Source: Shewanella sp. (GTDB lineage: Bacteria; Pseudomonadota; Gammaproteobacteria; Enterobacterales; Shewanellaceae). Taken from it: 7,357 nucleotides of DNA. The notes beneath the pieces are model-generated. The model ran no database searches. It saw nothing but the letters and a program-made list of their open reading frames with translations, and was not told the DNA's origin. Made by a program: the position numbers and the translations under genes. Shown here piece by piece: positions 1 to 5,848 of this stretch. The stretch is from positions 1 to 7,357 of the forward strand of contig SDWK01000116.1 of NCBI GenBank assembly GCA_004195335.1, read 5' to 3'. Each line of letters begins with the position of its first letter. The stretch's first letter is position 1.

Positions 1-2
1 AG

Positions 3-11
3 TTATCCACA
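3..11 (+). promoter_or_regulatory. Isolated consensus DnaA-box sequence
   Basis: TTATCCACA matches the DnaA-box consensus TTATNCACA exactly. It lies about 140 bases upstream of the Mpo1-like gene and at the very edge of the window, so any further boxes to the left cannot be seen. None of the visible neighbours is dnaA, dnaN, gidA or another gene typical of an origin, so this is not evidence of oriC. It may be a regulatory or titration site, or a chance 9-mer. Confidence 0.3.
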
Positions 12-149
12 AAAATGGTCTGAAAATTCAGTCTGTAGCAACACCATAAAGTGTCTCGCTCCGAATCTTAGCTCTATCAATGAAATATGAAATGCATTAG
101 GTTAGTGTTAAATGAGACTAGCGTCACACTTAACGATAGAGAACTAAAG

Positions 150-695
150 ATGAAATCGGCCGAAGAGCAGTTATCGACATATAAGAGTGTTCATTTTAAT
201 CCGAAAAATATTAAGACGCACTTTGTCGGTATTCCGATGATTATCTGGTCGCTGTTTTTACTGTTAAACTTGATTCCTTTGAAGTTTTTTGCTTTGGATG
301 AGCCCGCCATCAGCATCAATGTCGCAACGACCTTTACTATTGGCGTTCTTATCTATTACATCAGGCTGCATGTTCGCCTGGCCATAGGGTTATCCTTGTT
401 TATCATTCCGGTACTTTATACCTCGCATCTTGTGGCTCAGCTACAGGGGGCGCTTTGGATAGCCTTCGCCGTGTTTGTTATTGGTTGGGTATTTCAACTG
501 ATTGGTCACAAGTATGAGAAGGCAAAGCCTGCATTTGTGGATGACTTGAATCAGTTGCTTATTGGGCCGTTCTTTTTAATGGCGGAAGTGTATTTTATGC
601 TTGGGCTCGAGAAAGAATTAGATAATCGGATAACGCCGATGGCGGTTGATAAGCGACGAGTACTTGAAACAGAGCGCCGTGCTGCACGGACATGA
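150..695 (+). CDS. Mpo1-like (DUF962/YGL010w family) membrane protein
   Basis: This is a small integral membrane protein of 181 residues. From the chosen ATG it begins MKSAEEQLSTYKSVHFNPKN, and the family signature HxxPxNxxxHxxGxP follows at residues 15-29, with His15 and His24. A second conserved block with His120 (QLIGHKYEKAKPA) comes near the C terminus. Five hydrophobic stretches lie at about 28-47, 56-71, 78-95, 100-119 and 136-151. The yeast founder Mpo1 is an iron-dependent dioxygenase that alpha-oxidises 2-hydroxy fatty acids at the ER membrane. The shared histidines make metal binding plausible here, but the bacterial substrate is not known from sequence. The frame stays open upstream to an ATG at 87; I prefer 150 because the family's conserved region starts directly there and the extra 21 residues are unlike it. 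The Shine-Dalgarno is weak (AGAGA). It converges on corB and is probably monocistronic. Confidence 0.85.
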   Translation: MKSAEEQLSTYKSVHFNPKNIKTHFVGIPMIIWSLFLLLNLIPLKFFALDEPAISINVATTFTIGVLIYYIRLHVRLAIGLSLFIIPVLYTSHLVAQLQGALWIAFAVFVIGWVFQLIGHKYEKAKPAFVDDLNQLLIGPFFLMAEVYFMLGLEKELDNRITPMAVDKRRVLETERRAART

Positions 696-715
696 TGGAA
701 CATTCATTTGAACGT

Positions 716-745
716 AAAAAGGCGCCTGAGGCGCCTTTTTATTTT
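716..745. terminator. Bidirectional intrinsic terminator between convergent genes
   Basis: AAAAAGGCGCC at 716-726 pairs perfectly with GGCGCCTTTTT at 730-740 across a TGA loop, giving an 11-bp stem. The 5' A tract and 3' T tract allow it to work in both directions. It sits 20 bases after the stop of the Mpo1-like gene and about 30 bases past the stop of corB on the opposite strand, so it most likely terminates both transcripts. Confidence 0.9.
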
Positions 746-771
746 TGGTAACATTGAACTGTATTTCCGGT

Positions 772-2067
772 TTAGCGTTTCTTGCGTGTTTCATGTTTCT
801 TGGGGACTTTATAATACTGCGGCATCACCCTGACAGTTTTGACCCTATTGTCTGCTACATCAATTACTTCCAAAGGGTAGCCTGCGATACGCATACTGGT
901 ATTCGGGGCAGGGATCTCTTCGAGATACTCGACGATAAGACCGTTTAGAGTCTTTGGACCATCGATCGGAAAATCCCATAGCATCTCTTTATTCATCTCT
1001 CGAATATTAATAGTCGCTTCAATCAAGAAACTACCATCTTGTTGCTTATTGATATCTTCTTTGGGGCTTGGGACCATAGAGGTAGTGAAGTCGCCAACAA
1101 TCTCCTCAAGAATATCTTCTAAGGTTACCAGCCCCTGAATATCGCCGTACTCATCAACCACTAGCCCTATACGTTCTTTATTTTGTTGGAAGTTTGCTAA
1201 CTGAACATTGAGAGGGGTGCCCTCGGGGATGAAATAGAGTTCTTTTACCGCTCTGAGGAGTGAAGATTTACTGAACTGCTCTTTTGATTGCAATCTAAGT
1301 GCATCGCGTAGATGTACAAACCCTACGGCATCATCGATGTTGTCTCTATAGAGCAAGACTCGGGTGTGCGGGCTTTGAATAACCTGCTTGTTAATGCTCT
1401 TAAACTCATCATTGATATTGATGGCGTAAAGGTCTGAACGAGAGACCATGATATCTTCGACCGTCACCTTTTCAAGGTCCATTATCGACAACAACATCTC
1501 TTGGTGACGCCTGGGGATTAGTGCTCCAGCCTCGTGTACTACTGTGCGTAATTCCTCTTGACTCAGCGCGTCCGATGTTCGAACCGAACGTATTCCTAGT
1601 AATCGCAGGAAGCCAGAGGTGATTAAATTGACGATTTTAACCAGTGGAGATAGGAGTACAAGTAACCACTGGAGTATGAAGCTCGAGGGGAAGGCAATGC
1701 GTTCTGGATGAAGTGCCGCAAAGGTTTTAGGGGTGACTTCGGCGAAGACTAAGACGACTAAGGTTAATACACCTGTGGCGATGGCGACCCCCACATCGCC
1801 AAATAACCGAATCCCAATGATGGTGGCTATTGCTGAAGCTAGAATGTTGACTAGATTATTGCCGATTAGAATAAGGCCAATGAGTCTATCAGGCCTCTCC
1901 AACATCTTTATTGCCCGAATCGCTCCCTTGTGGCCGTTGGAGGCTAAATGCTTTAGACGATAGCGGTTCAGTGTCATCATGGCGGTTTCAGACCCTGAAA
2001 AATAGGCTGAAATTATGATTAGCACAGCAAGAATTATCAAGAGTGTGCTTGTCGATATCGCGTCCAA
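772..2067 (-). CDS. corB: CorB/YfjD: CNNM-CBS-CorC family membrane protein
   Basis: This is a 431-residue inner-membrane protein of the HlyC/CorC family, closely similar along its length to E. coli YfjD (CorB). The CNNM (DUF21) membrane domain covers about residues 1-190, with the motifs SGSET at 24-28, IGNNLVN at 68-74 and FAEVTPKT at 108-115. A CBS pair covers about 205-330, ending in DEYGDIQGLVTLEDILEEIV at 305-324. The CorC/HlyC accessory domain covers about 345-415, followed by a basic tail (KKHETRKKR). The family is linked to Mg2+ or other divalent-cation transport and efflux, and Salmonella CorB was tied to CorA-dependent Mg2+ efflux; the exact role here is inferred. The start codon is TTG, with GGAG 7 bases upstream, and it aligns with the E. 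coli N terminus. The motif that usually reads IMVPRS is IMVSRS here (206-211). It lies 159 bases downstream of ypjD and converges on the Mpo1-like gene. Confidence 0.93.
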   Translation of the reverse strand: MDAISTSTLLIILAVLIIISAYFSGSETAMMTLNRYRLKHLASNGHKGAIRAIKMLERPDRLIGLILIGNNLVNILASAIATIIGIRLFGDVGVAIATGVLTLVVLVFAEVTPKTFAALHPERIAFPSSFILQWLLVLLSPLVKIVNLITSGFLRLLGIRSVRTSDALSQEELRTVVHEAGALIPRRHQEMLLSIMDLEKVTVEDIMVSRSDLYAININDEFKSINKQVIQSPHTRVLLYRDNIDDAVGFVHLRDALRLQSKEQFSKSSLLRAVKELYFIPEGTPLNVQLANFQQNKERIGLVVDEYGDIQGLVTLEDILEEIVGDFTTSMVPSPKEDINKQQDGSFLIEATINIREMNKEMLWDFPIDGPKTLNGLIVEYLEEIPAPNTSMRIAGYPLEVIDVADNRVKTVRVMPQYYKVPKKHETRKKR

Positions 2068-2096
2068 AAAGGAGCTCCAGTGTTGGGTGATAATCT

Positions 2097-2158
2097 ATTA
2101 TAAAAATATAAATAAGCGTAAGAGACTAGTAATTACAGCTTATCGAGGAAAGTGTCAA
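2097..2158 (-). promoter_or_regulatory. Candidate promoter(s) for corB
   Basis: The ypjD-corB gap is 159 bases and AT-rich, so corB probably has its own start site. Read on the minus strand there is a perfect -35 TTGACA (2153-2158), then TGTAAT (2132-2137) 15 bases later; the match is good but the spacer is short. A perfect TATAAT (2097-2102) lies about 30 bases before the TTG start, but its -35 is poor (TCTCTT). Either could be used, and I cannot choose between them from sequence alone. Confidence 0.45.
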
Positions 2159-2226
2159 GCTAGCCTTATTGTCAGGATAAATTCAAATTATTGAATATCG
2201 ATACAAATAAGACTAACTCGCCATTA

Positions 2227-3015
2227 TCAGGTGAGAATCAGTTCTTTGACTATTCGAGCGCCAAAATAAGCAAGCGTTAACATTGTTGCGCCAGATAGGG
2301 TGTACAGTACGGCGGTTCTTATTTTACATCCCACCCAATATTGTTGTGCAAGCATGGCTATATAGGTAAACCAGGCGAGGATTGAGAGTATCGCCTTGTG
2401 TCCTTTGCCTTCGGCAAACATATCATCGAGGAAAATAAAGCCGGTGGCTAATGCCAGACTTAACAGAATTACGCCGACGATGACCAGGTGATAAAGTTGC
2501 TTCTCAACTGTCATCAAAGGCGGCATAGCGGGACTCATTATGAGTTTCTTACTCTTTAATTTGTGCTGGATAATAGCAAGCTGTATCGCGTATAGGGCCG
2601 CAATCATTAAGGCACTGTAGGCCATTAGCGACAGTACGACATGAGATAACACATCCGGGTGTATTTCGAAGTGAGTGATATACTCTGGTGGTACCAGCCA
2701 GAGCAGGGCGACGGAGATGATTGAGCAGGCATAAACTACGGGTACGACTATTATCATTTTCAGTCTGAATAACAGCACCGTGAAGGTGAAAGCAATAATC
2801 CAGTTCACCATCGATATCACATTGGTGAGGCTAAAATTTTGACCGTTGCCTGTAAAAATTGCCTGTGAGAGTGCAGCGGCATGCAGTACGACAGCAATTG
2901 CAGCAAAGGCGGCAACAATGCGACGATTGGGACCGTCGGCATGGAATAGACGGCTAACCACCAGCACTAAGGCGATGCAGTAAAAAAACATGGCTGAAGC
3001 GGAAAATATGACCAT
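2227..3015 (-). CDS. ypjD: YpjD, CcsA-like cytochrome c assembly/heme-handling membrane protein
   Basis: This 262-residue polytopic membrane protein matches E. coli YpjD throughout, from the N-terminal hydrophobic helix to the closing LTLAYFGARIV (246-256). About eight hydrophobic segments are visible, near 2-22, 32-52, 63-83, 87-108, 122-148, 172-196, 207-225 and 236-256. Two histidines in membrane segments, His45 (LHAAAL) and His125 (SHVVLSLMAYSAL), align with those of E. coli. In CcsA/CcmC relatives such histidines ligate heme, so a role in heme transfer or cytochrome c maturation is suggested. The Trp-rich WWD loop of true CcmC/CcmF/CcsA is not apparent, so that biochemical role is uncertain. 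The start is ATG with AGGT 9 bases upstream. It is divergent from ffh and precedes corB, the same order as in E. coli. A weak hairpin just past the stop (2219-2238) may attenuate read-through into corB. Confidence 0.9.
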   Translation of the reverse strand: MVIFSASAMFFYCIALVLVVSRLFHADGPNRRIVAAFAAIAVVLHAAALSQAIFTGNGQNFSLTNVISMVNWIIAFTFTVLLFRLKMIIVVPVVYACSIISVALLWLVPPEYITHFEIHPDVLSHVVLSLMAYSALMIAALYAIQLAIIQHKLKSKKLIMSPAMPPLMTVEKQLYHLVIVGVILLSLALATGFIFLDDMFAEGKGHKAILSILAWFTYIAMLAQQYWVGCKIRTAVLYTLSGATMLTLAYFGARIVKELILT

Positions 3016-3162
3016 TGAGTATTGACCTATCGTTTGTGTTTGCAGTGTACTAACTGTTATCGATGCCGTTTAATGCACCGAGCTGGAAAAGCCCACATGT
3101 AAATCTTATTCCTAGAATAACACGAGCGACTGTCATTTGTGCAGTAGATTAGTGTATAAAAA

Positions 3163-3371
3163 TTAGTTCTTTCTGAGCGTTAGGCCTAAGTTTACACATT
3201 TACATGCCCTGTGGTGGGGATTTCCACTTTGCTCGTTTTCTTCATGCTGGCGTATCTTGCGGAAGTGCCATCGTGTACCTGCATTACCTGGGGGATTTGG
3301 GCGAGGCAACGGCATCCTCTCGATTCTCCACCTTGTTCCGTTATCCTACGGGGCTGAAACTAGCATCTTAA
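3163..3371. other. GC-richer block with short ORFs on both strands; small gene, RNA or dispersed repeat
   Basis: The plus strand is open from an ATG at 3204 to TAA at 3369-3371 (55 codons, product starting MPCGGDFHFARFLHAGV). The minus strand is open from an ATG at 3315 to TAA at 3163-3165 (50 codons, starting MPLPRPNPPGNAGTRWHF). Neither has a convincing Shine-Dalgarno and I recognise no family. Possible RNA structure includes GGTGGGGA (3213-3220) pairing with TCTCCACC (3325-3332), 8 bp with one G-U. Inside it, TGGCG/TGCCA encloses CTT-GCGG-AAG. TACCTG is directly repeated 9 bases apart. A multicopy intergenic element or structured RNA fits at least as well as a protein gene. It is not an SRP RNA despite lying beside ffh. 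Confidence 0.35.
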
Positions 3372-3384
3372 GTTGGCTTGGGTA

Positions 3385-3390
3385 TATAAT
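3385..3390 (+). promoter_or_regulatory. Probable -10 element of the ffh promoter
   Basis: A perfect TATAAT lies 42 bases before the ffh start codon, predicting transcription from about 3397 and a 5' leader of roughly 36 bases. At the usual 16-17 base spacing no good -35 hexamer is present (GCATCT or AGCATC), so the promoter may be moderate or activator-assisted. The ffh Shine-Dalgarno is also weak: only a purine-rich GGTAAAGA about 9 bases before the ATG. Confidence 0.5.
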
Positions 3391-3432
3391 GTGCCACATC
3401 AATGTAAATTCTAAACGGTAAAGAACTCGATA

Positions 3433-4806
3433 ATGTTTGAGAACCTAACGGACAGACTGTCACGAACACTAAAAAATATCAGTGGTCGTGGGCGCTTAAC
3501 TGAAGATAATGTTAAGGAAACCTTACGAGAAGTGCGTATGGCACTACTCGAAGCTGATGTGGCTTTACCTGTTGTACGTGATTTCGTTAACAGTGTAAAA
3601 GAGCGTGCTGTAGGGCAGGAAGTATCTAAGAGTCTAAGTCCAGGCCAAGCATTTATTAAAATAGTCCAGAGCGAATTAGAAAACGCGATGGGTGAAGCGA
3701 ATGAAGCCTTAGACCTTTCGGCTCAGCCTCCAGCTGTGATAATGCTGGCGGGTCTTCAAGGTGCAGGTAAAACTACCAGTGTCGCCAAGCTAGCTAAGTT
3801 CTTGCGTGAGCGTGAGAAAAAATCTGTTCTGGTTGTCAGTGCCGACGTATACCGTCCAGCGGCAATCAAGCAGCTAGAAACCTTGGCAACCGAAGTCGAA
3901 GTTGAATTCTTCCCATCGGATGTTAGCCAAAAGCCTATTGATATCGTTAATGCGGCTATGAGTCATGCCAAGCTTAAATTTATCGATGTCGTGATTGTCG
4001 ATACTGCGGGTCGTCTGCATGTCGATGAGAGCATGATGGATGAGATTAAGGCACTTCATGCTGCGGTCAATCCGGTAGAGACACTTTTTGTTGTCGATGC
4101 TATGACAGGCCAAGATGCGGCCAATATAGCAAAAGCTTTCAATGAAGCCTTGCCTTTGACTGGTGTGGTGTTGACTAAGGTCGATGGTGATGCTCGTGGT
4201 GGTGCCGCTTTATCTATCCGTCATATTACCGGTAAGCCGATTAAGTTTTTAGGTGTTGGCGAGAAGACCGATGCTTTAGAGCCTTTCTACCCGGATCGTG
4301 TTGCGTCACGTATCTTAGGTATGGGAGATGTACTGTCACTGATTGAAGAAGTAGAGCGTGGCGTCGATAAAGACAAAGCGATGAAACTTGCTGCCAAAGT
4401 GAAGCAAGGTGGCAGTTTCGATCTTGAAGATTTCCGCGAACAACTTCAGCAGATGAAGAATATGGGCGGCATGATGAATATGATTGAAAAGTTACCAGGT
4501 GTTGGTCAGTTACCGCCAGAGGCACTTGCCCAAGTTCAAAATGGCAAGATGACCAACCAGATGGAAGCTATCATTAACTCTATGACTAAAGGTGAGCGTT
4601 CTCGTCCTGATATCATTAAAGGTTCTCGTAAGCGTCGTATTGCTCAAGGTTCAGGCACACAGATCCAAGACGTTAACCGTTTATTGAAGCAGTTTACTCA
4701 GATGCAGAAGATGATGAAGAAGATGTCAGCTAAAGGCGGCATGAAGAAGATGATGCGCGGTATGAGCGGCATGTTGCCACCAGGAATGAAGATGCCGGGT
4801 CGTTAA
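3433..4806 (+). CDS. ffh: Signal recognition particle protein Ffh (SRP54 homologue)
   Basis: This is the GTPase subunit of the bacterial signal recognition particle. It binds 4.5S RNA and hydrophobic signal sequences of nascent chains, and docks with FtsY to deliver ribosomes to the membrane. At 457 residues it is full length (E. coli about 453). The helical N domain (about 1-95) holds ALLEADV at 37-43. The G domain (about 96-295) holds the P-loop GLQGAGKT at 107-114, ADVYRPAA at 137-144, DTAGR at 190-194, TKVD at 248-251 and GVGEK at 274-278. The methionine-rich M domain (about 325-457) has the finger-loop methionines at 341-350, the RNA-binding SRKRRIAQGSGT at 398-409, and a Met/Lys/Gly-rich tail. 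The start is the only sensible ATG and matches the family N terminus MFENLTDRLS. It is transcribed away from ypjD, and a terminator separates it from rpsP. Confidence 0.98.
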   Translation: MFENLTDRLSRTLKNISGRGRLTEDNVKETLREVRMALLEADVALPVVRDFVNSVKERAVGQEVSKSLSPGQAFIKIVQSELENAMGEANEALDLSAQPPAVIMLAGLQGAGKTTSVAKLAKFLREREKKSVLVVSADVYRPAAIKQLETLATEVEVEFFPSDVSQKPIDIVNAAMSHAKLKFIDVVIVDTAGRLHVDESMMDEIKALHAAVNPVETLFVVDAMTGQDAANIAKAFNEALPLTGVVLTKVDGDARGGAALSIRHITGKPIKFLGVGEKTDALEPFYPDRVASRILGMGDVLSLIEEVERGVDKDKAMKLAAKVKQGGSFDLEDFREQLQQMKNMGGMMNMIEKLPGVGQLPPEALAQVQNGKMTNQMEAIINSMTKGERSRPDIIKGSRKRRIAQGSGTQIQDVNRLLKQFTQMQKMMKKMSAKGGMKKMMRGMSGMLPPGMKMPGR

Positions 4807-4830
4807 TCGGTCTGACTAAAATAAGCTTAT

Positions 4831-4874
4831 AAGCCCATAGATGCTAATATTGTTGTCTGTGGGCTTTCTATTTG
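4831..4874 (+). terminator. Intrinsic terminator after ffh
   Basis: AAGCCCATA (4831-4839) pairs with TGTGGGCTT (4858-4866) in a 9-bp stem containing one G-U pair. The loop is 18 bases and the T-rich stretch TTCTATTT follows. It begins 24 bases after the ffh stop codon, so ffh is probably a separate transcription unit from rpsP-rplS, with possible partial read-through because the T tract is interrupted. Confidence 0.75.
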
Positions 4875-4908
4875 CAGTAAAAATTAGGTGTTTAAATCAT
4901 CTAATTGG

Positions 4909-4936
4909 TTGCATTCGCCGGCGAGTAAGGTAAAAT
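4909..4936 (+). promoter_or_regulatory. Promoter of the rpsP-rimM-trmD-rplS operon
   Basis: TTGCAT (4909-4914) and TAAAAT (4931-4936) are separated by 16 bases and match the sigma-70 hexamers 4/6 and 5/6. The bases right after the -10 are CGCTCGGC, a GC-rich discriminator of the kind found at rRNA and ribosomal-protein promoters under stringent (ppGpp/DksA) control. Transcription should begin near 4943, giving a leader of about 88 bases before the rpsP ATG. Confidence 0.7.
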
Positions 4937-4951
4937 CGCTCGGCTTTCTAT

Positions 4952-4992
4952 CTGGGACTTTTCGCGAACACGGGGTTCCAGTTTTTATTTTT
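4952..4992 (+). terminator. Attenuator-like hairpin and T tract in the rpsP leader
   Basis: CTGGGAC (4952-4958) can pair with GTTCCAG (4975-4981), 7 bp with one G-U. TTTTTATTTTT (4982-4992) follows at once, which is the layout of an intrinsic terminator. It lies between the predicted start site (about 4943) and the rpsP Shine-Dalgarno (GAGGA, 5016-5020), where it could act as an attenuator. The stem is modest and the loop is 16 bases with its own TTCGCGAA palindrome, so termination strength is uncertain. Confidence 0.45.
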
Positions 4993-5009
4993 GCTTCATA
5001 AGAAGCAAA
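4990..5009 (+). promoter_or_regulatory. Second leader hairpin just upstream of the rpsP Shine-Dalgarno
   Basis: TTTGCTTC (4990-4997) pairs perfectly with GAAGCAAA (5002-5009) around an ATAA loop, an 8-bp stem. It ends 6 bases before the rpsP Shine-Dalgarno GAGGA (5016-5020), which is itself 10 bases before the ATG. Its 5' arm uses the last three bases of the T tract that follows the first leader hairpin. It may shape initiation on rpsP or stabilise the transcript's 5' end. Confidence 0.5.
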
Positions 5010-5030
5010 TCATTAGAGGATAAAAGACGC

Positions 5031-5282
5031 ATGGTTACCATTCGTTTAGCTCGTGGCGGCGCAAAAAAGCGTCCATTTTACAACATCGTAGTTGCTGATA
5101 GCCGTAATGCTCGTGACGGTCGTTTCATCGAACGTGTTGGTTTCTTCAACCCAATGGCTCGTGGCCAGGAAGAATCTCTACGTTTAGACCTAGCTCGCGT
5201 TGAGCACTGGGTTGCTACTGGTGCTGCTACATCTGATCGTGTAGCAAAGCTAATCAAAGACGCACGTAAAGCTGCTGCTTAA
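5031..5282 (+). CDS. rpsP: 30S ribosomal protein S16
   Basis: This is bacterial S16 (bS16), which binds 16S rRNA in the body of the 30S subunit and aids its assembly. The 83-residue product is complete (E. coli 82) and shows the family N terminus [17 protein letters not shown] at 1-17. [21 protein letters not shown] follows at about 21-41, then the C-terminal [18 protein letters not shown]. The ATG has GAGGA 10 bases upstream. Codon choice is strongly biased (mostly CGT for Arg, GCT for Ala), as expected for very high expression and unlike the less biased rimM just downstream. It is the first gene of the operon, and rimM follows after 20 bases. Confidence 0.98.
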   Translation: MVTIRLARGGAKKRPFYNIVVADSRNARDGRFIERVGFFNPMARGQEESLRLDLARVEHWVATGAATSDRVAKLIKDARKAAA

Positions 5283-5302
5283 TTGCGTTAAGGTATAGAT
5301 TG

Positions 5303-5833
5303 ATGAGTAGTAAACAAGAACCTGTTGTACTGGGGAAATTAGGATCCAGTCATGGCATTAAGGGTTGGTTGAAGATCACTACCTATACCGATTCTGTTGA
5401 AGGTATTTTTGACTATTCTCCTTGGTTGATAAAAGAGCAGGGTGAATGGCGCGAAGTTAAAGTGCTCCAGTGGCGTTTTCAGGGTAAAGCGGTTGTCGCT
5501 TGTCTTGAGGGCGTAGAAACACGGGAACATGCGCAAATGCTCACTAATTGTGAGATTGCGGTGACTCCAGAACAGATGAACACCTTACCAGAAGATGAAT
5601 TCTACTGGCGAGATCTTATCGGTTGTGAAGTGACTAATACTAAAGGCTATAGCATGGGTAAAGTGCAGGAGATCGTGGAAACAGGATCGAATGACGTACT
5701 TTTAGTTAAAGCTAACGCAAAAGATGGCTTCGGCAAAGCGGAACGTATGATCCCCTTTGTCACCGAGCAGTTCATCATTGAGGTGAACTTAGCGGAAAAA
5801 CAGATCACAGTGGATTGGGATCCGGACTTTTAA
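5303..5833 (+). CDS. rimM: Ribosome maturation factor RimM
   Basis: RimM binds the S19/30S-head region and promotes late maturation of the small subunit and 16S rRNA processing. The 176-residue protein has the N-terminal RimM domain (about 7-90), with [14 protein letters not shown] at 11-24. A C-terminal PRC-barrel domain (about 96-174) carries [11 protein letters not shown] at 100-110, [10 protein letters not shown] at 126-135 and IPFV at 150-153. Length and motifs match E. coli RimM. I start at the ATG at 5303; a TTG immediately before it (5300) is also in frame but less likely. The Shine-Dalgarno AAGG (5290-5293) is 9 bases upstream of the ATG. Seven bases overlapping it (GGTATAG, 5292-5298) are complementary to CTATACC (5383-5389) inside the gene, which could lower translation compared with the flanking ribosomal-protein genes. 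trmD follows after 15 bases. Confidence 0.96.
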   Translation: MSSKQEPVVLGKLGSSHGIKGWLKITTYTDSVEGIFDYSPWLIKEQGEWREVKVLQWRFQGKAVVACLEGVETREHAQMLTNCEIAVTPEQMNTLPEDEFYWRDLIGCEVTNTKGYSMGKVQEIVETGSNDVLLVKANAKDGFGKAERMIPFVTEQFIIEVNLAEKQITVDWDPDF

Positions 5834-5848
5834 GTCGAGGTAGAGCAT

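Larger units (their letters stand above)
3016..3432. other. Divergent ypjD/ffh intergenic region
   Basis: No established gene occupies these 417 bases. Near ypjD, on the minus strand, TACACT (3044-3049) lies 28 bases from the ATG with a weak TTAAAC 18 bases further upstream; this is a possible but poor ypjD promoter. Around 3130-3158 on the plus strand, TGTCAT and TATAAA are spaced 18 bases apart, another weak promoter-like pair. A palindrome TTAGGCCTAA sits at 3180-3189. The block from about 3196 to 3370 is visibly richer in G+C than its flanks and is listed separately. The ffh promoter closes the region. Confidence 0.6.

Noticed and set aside
87..149. In-frame ATG at 87 extending the Mpo1-like protein by 21 residues.
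   Set aside because: The extra residues do not resemble the family N terminus, whereas the Met at 150 begins directly at the conserved MKS...HxxPxN region; kept only as an alternative start.
745..948. Open frames lying inside real genes on the other strand or in another frame (for example 745-948, 1733-1963, 3874-4113, 4241-4525, 5339-5536, 5855-6043, 6388-6675).
   Set aside because: Each overlaps a well-supported conserved gene almost entirely, has no family resemblance and no independent initiation signals.
3178..3195. GTTAGGC-like sequence resembling an integron attC end.
   Set aside because: There is no matching second core site at attC distance and no cassette arrangement; the palindrome TTAGGCCTAA explains the resemblance.
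3163..3371. Possible 4.5S (SRP) RNA gene beside ffh, suggested by a GCGGAAG stretch in a structured region.
   Set aside because: The conserved apical GGAA tetraloop and the asymmetric internal loop that bind the Ffh M domain are absent, and the long hairpin ends do not pair as in 4.5S RNA.
5300..5302. TTG codon as the rimM start.
   Set aside because: An ATG follows immediately at 5303 with better Shine-Dalgarno spacing.
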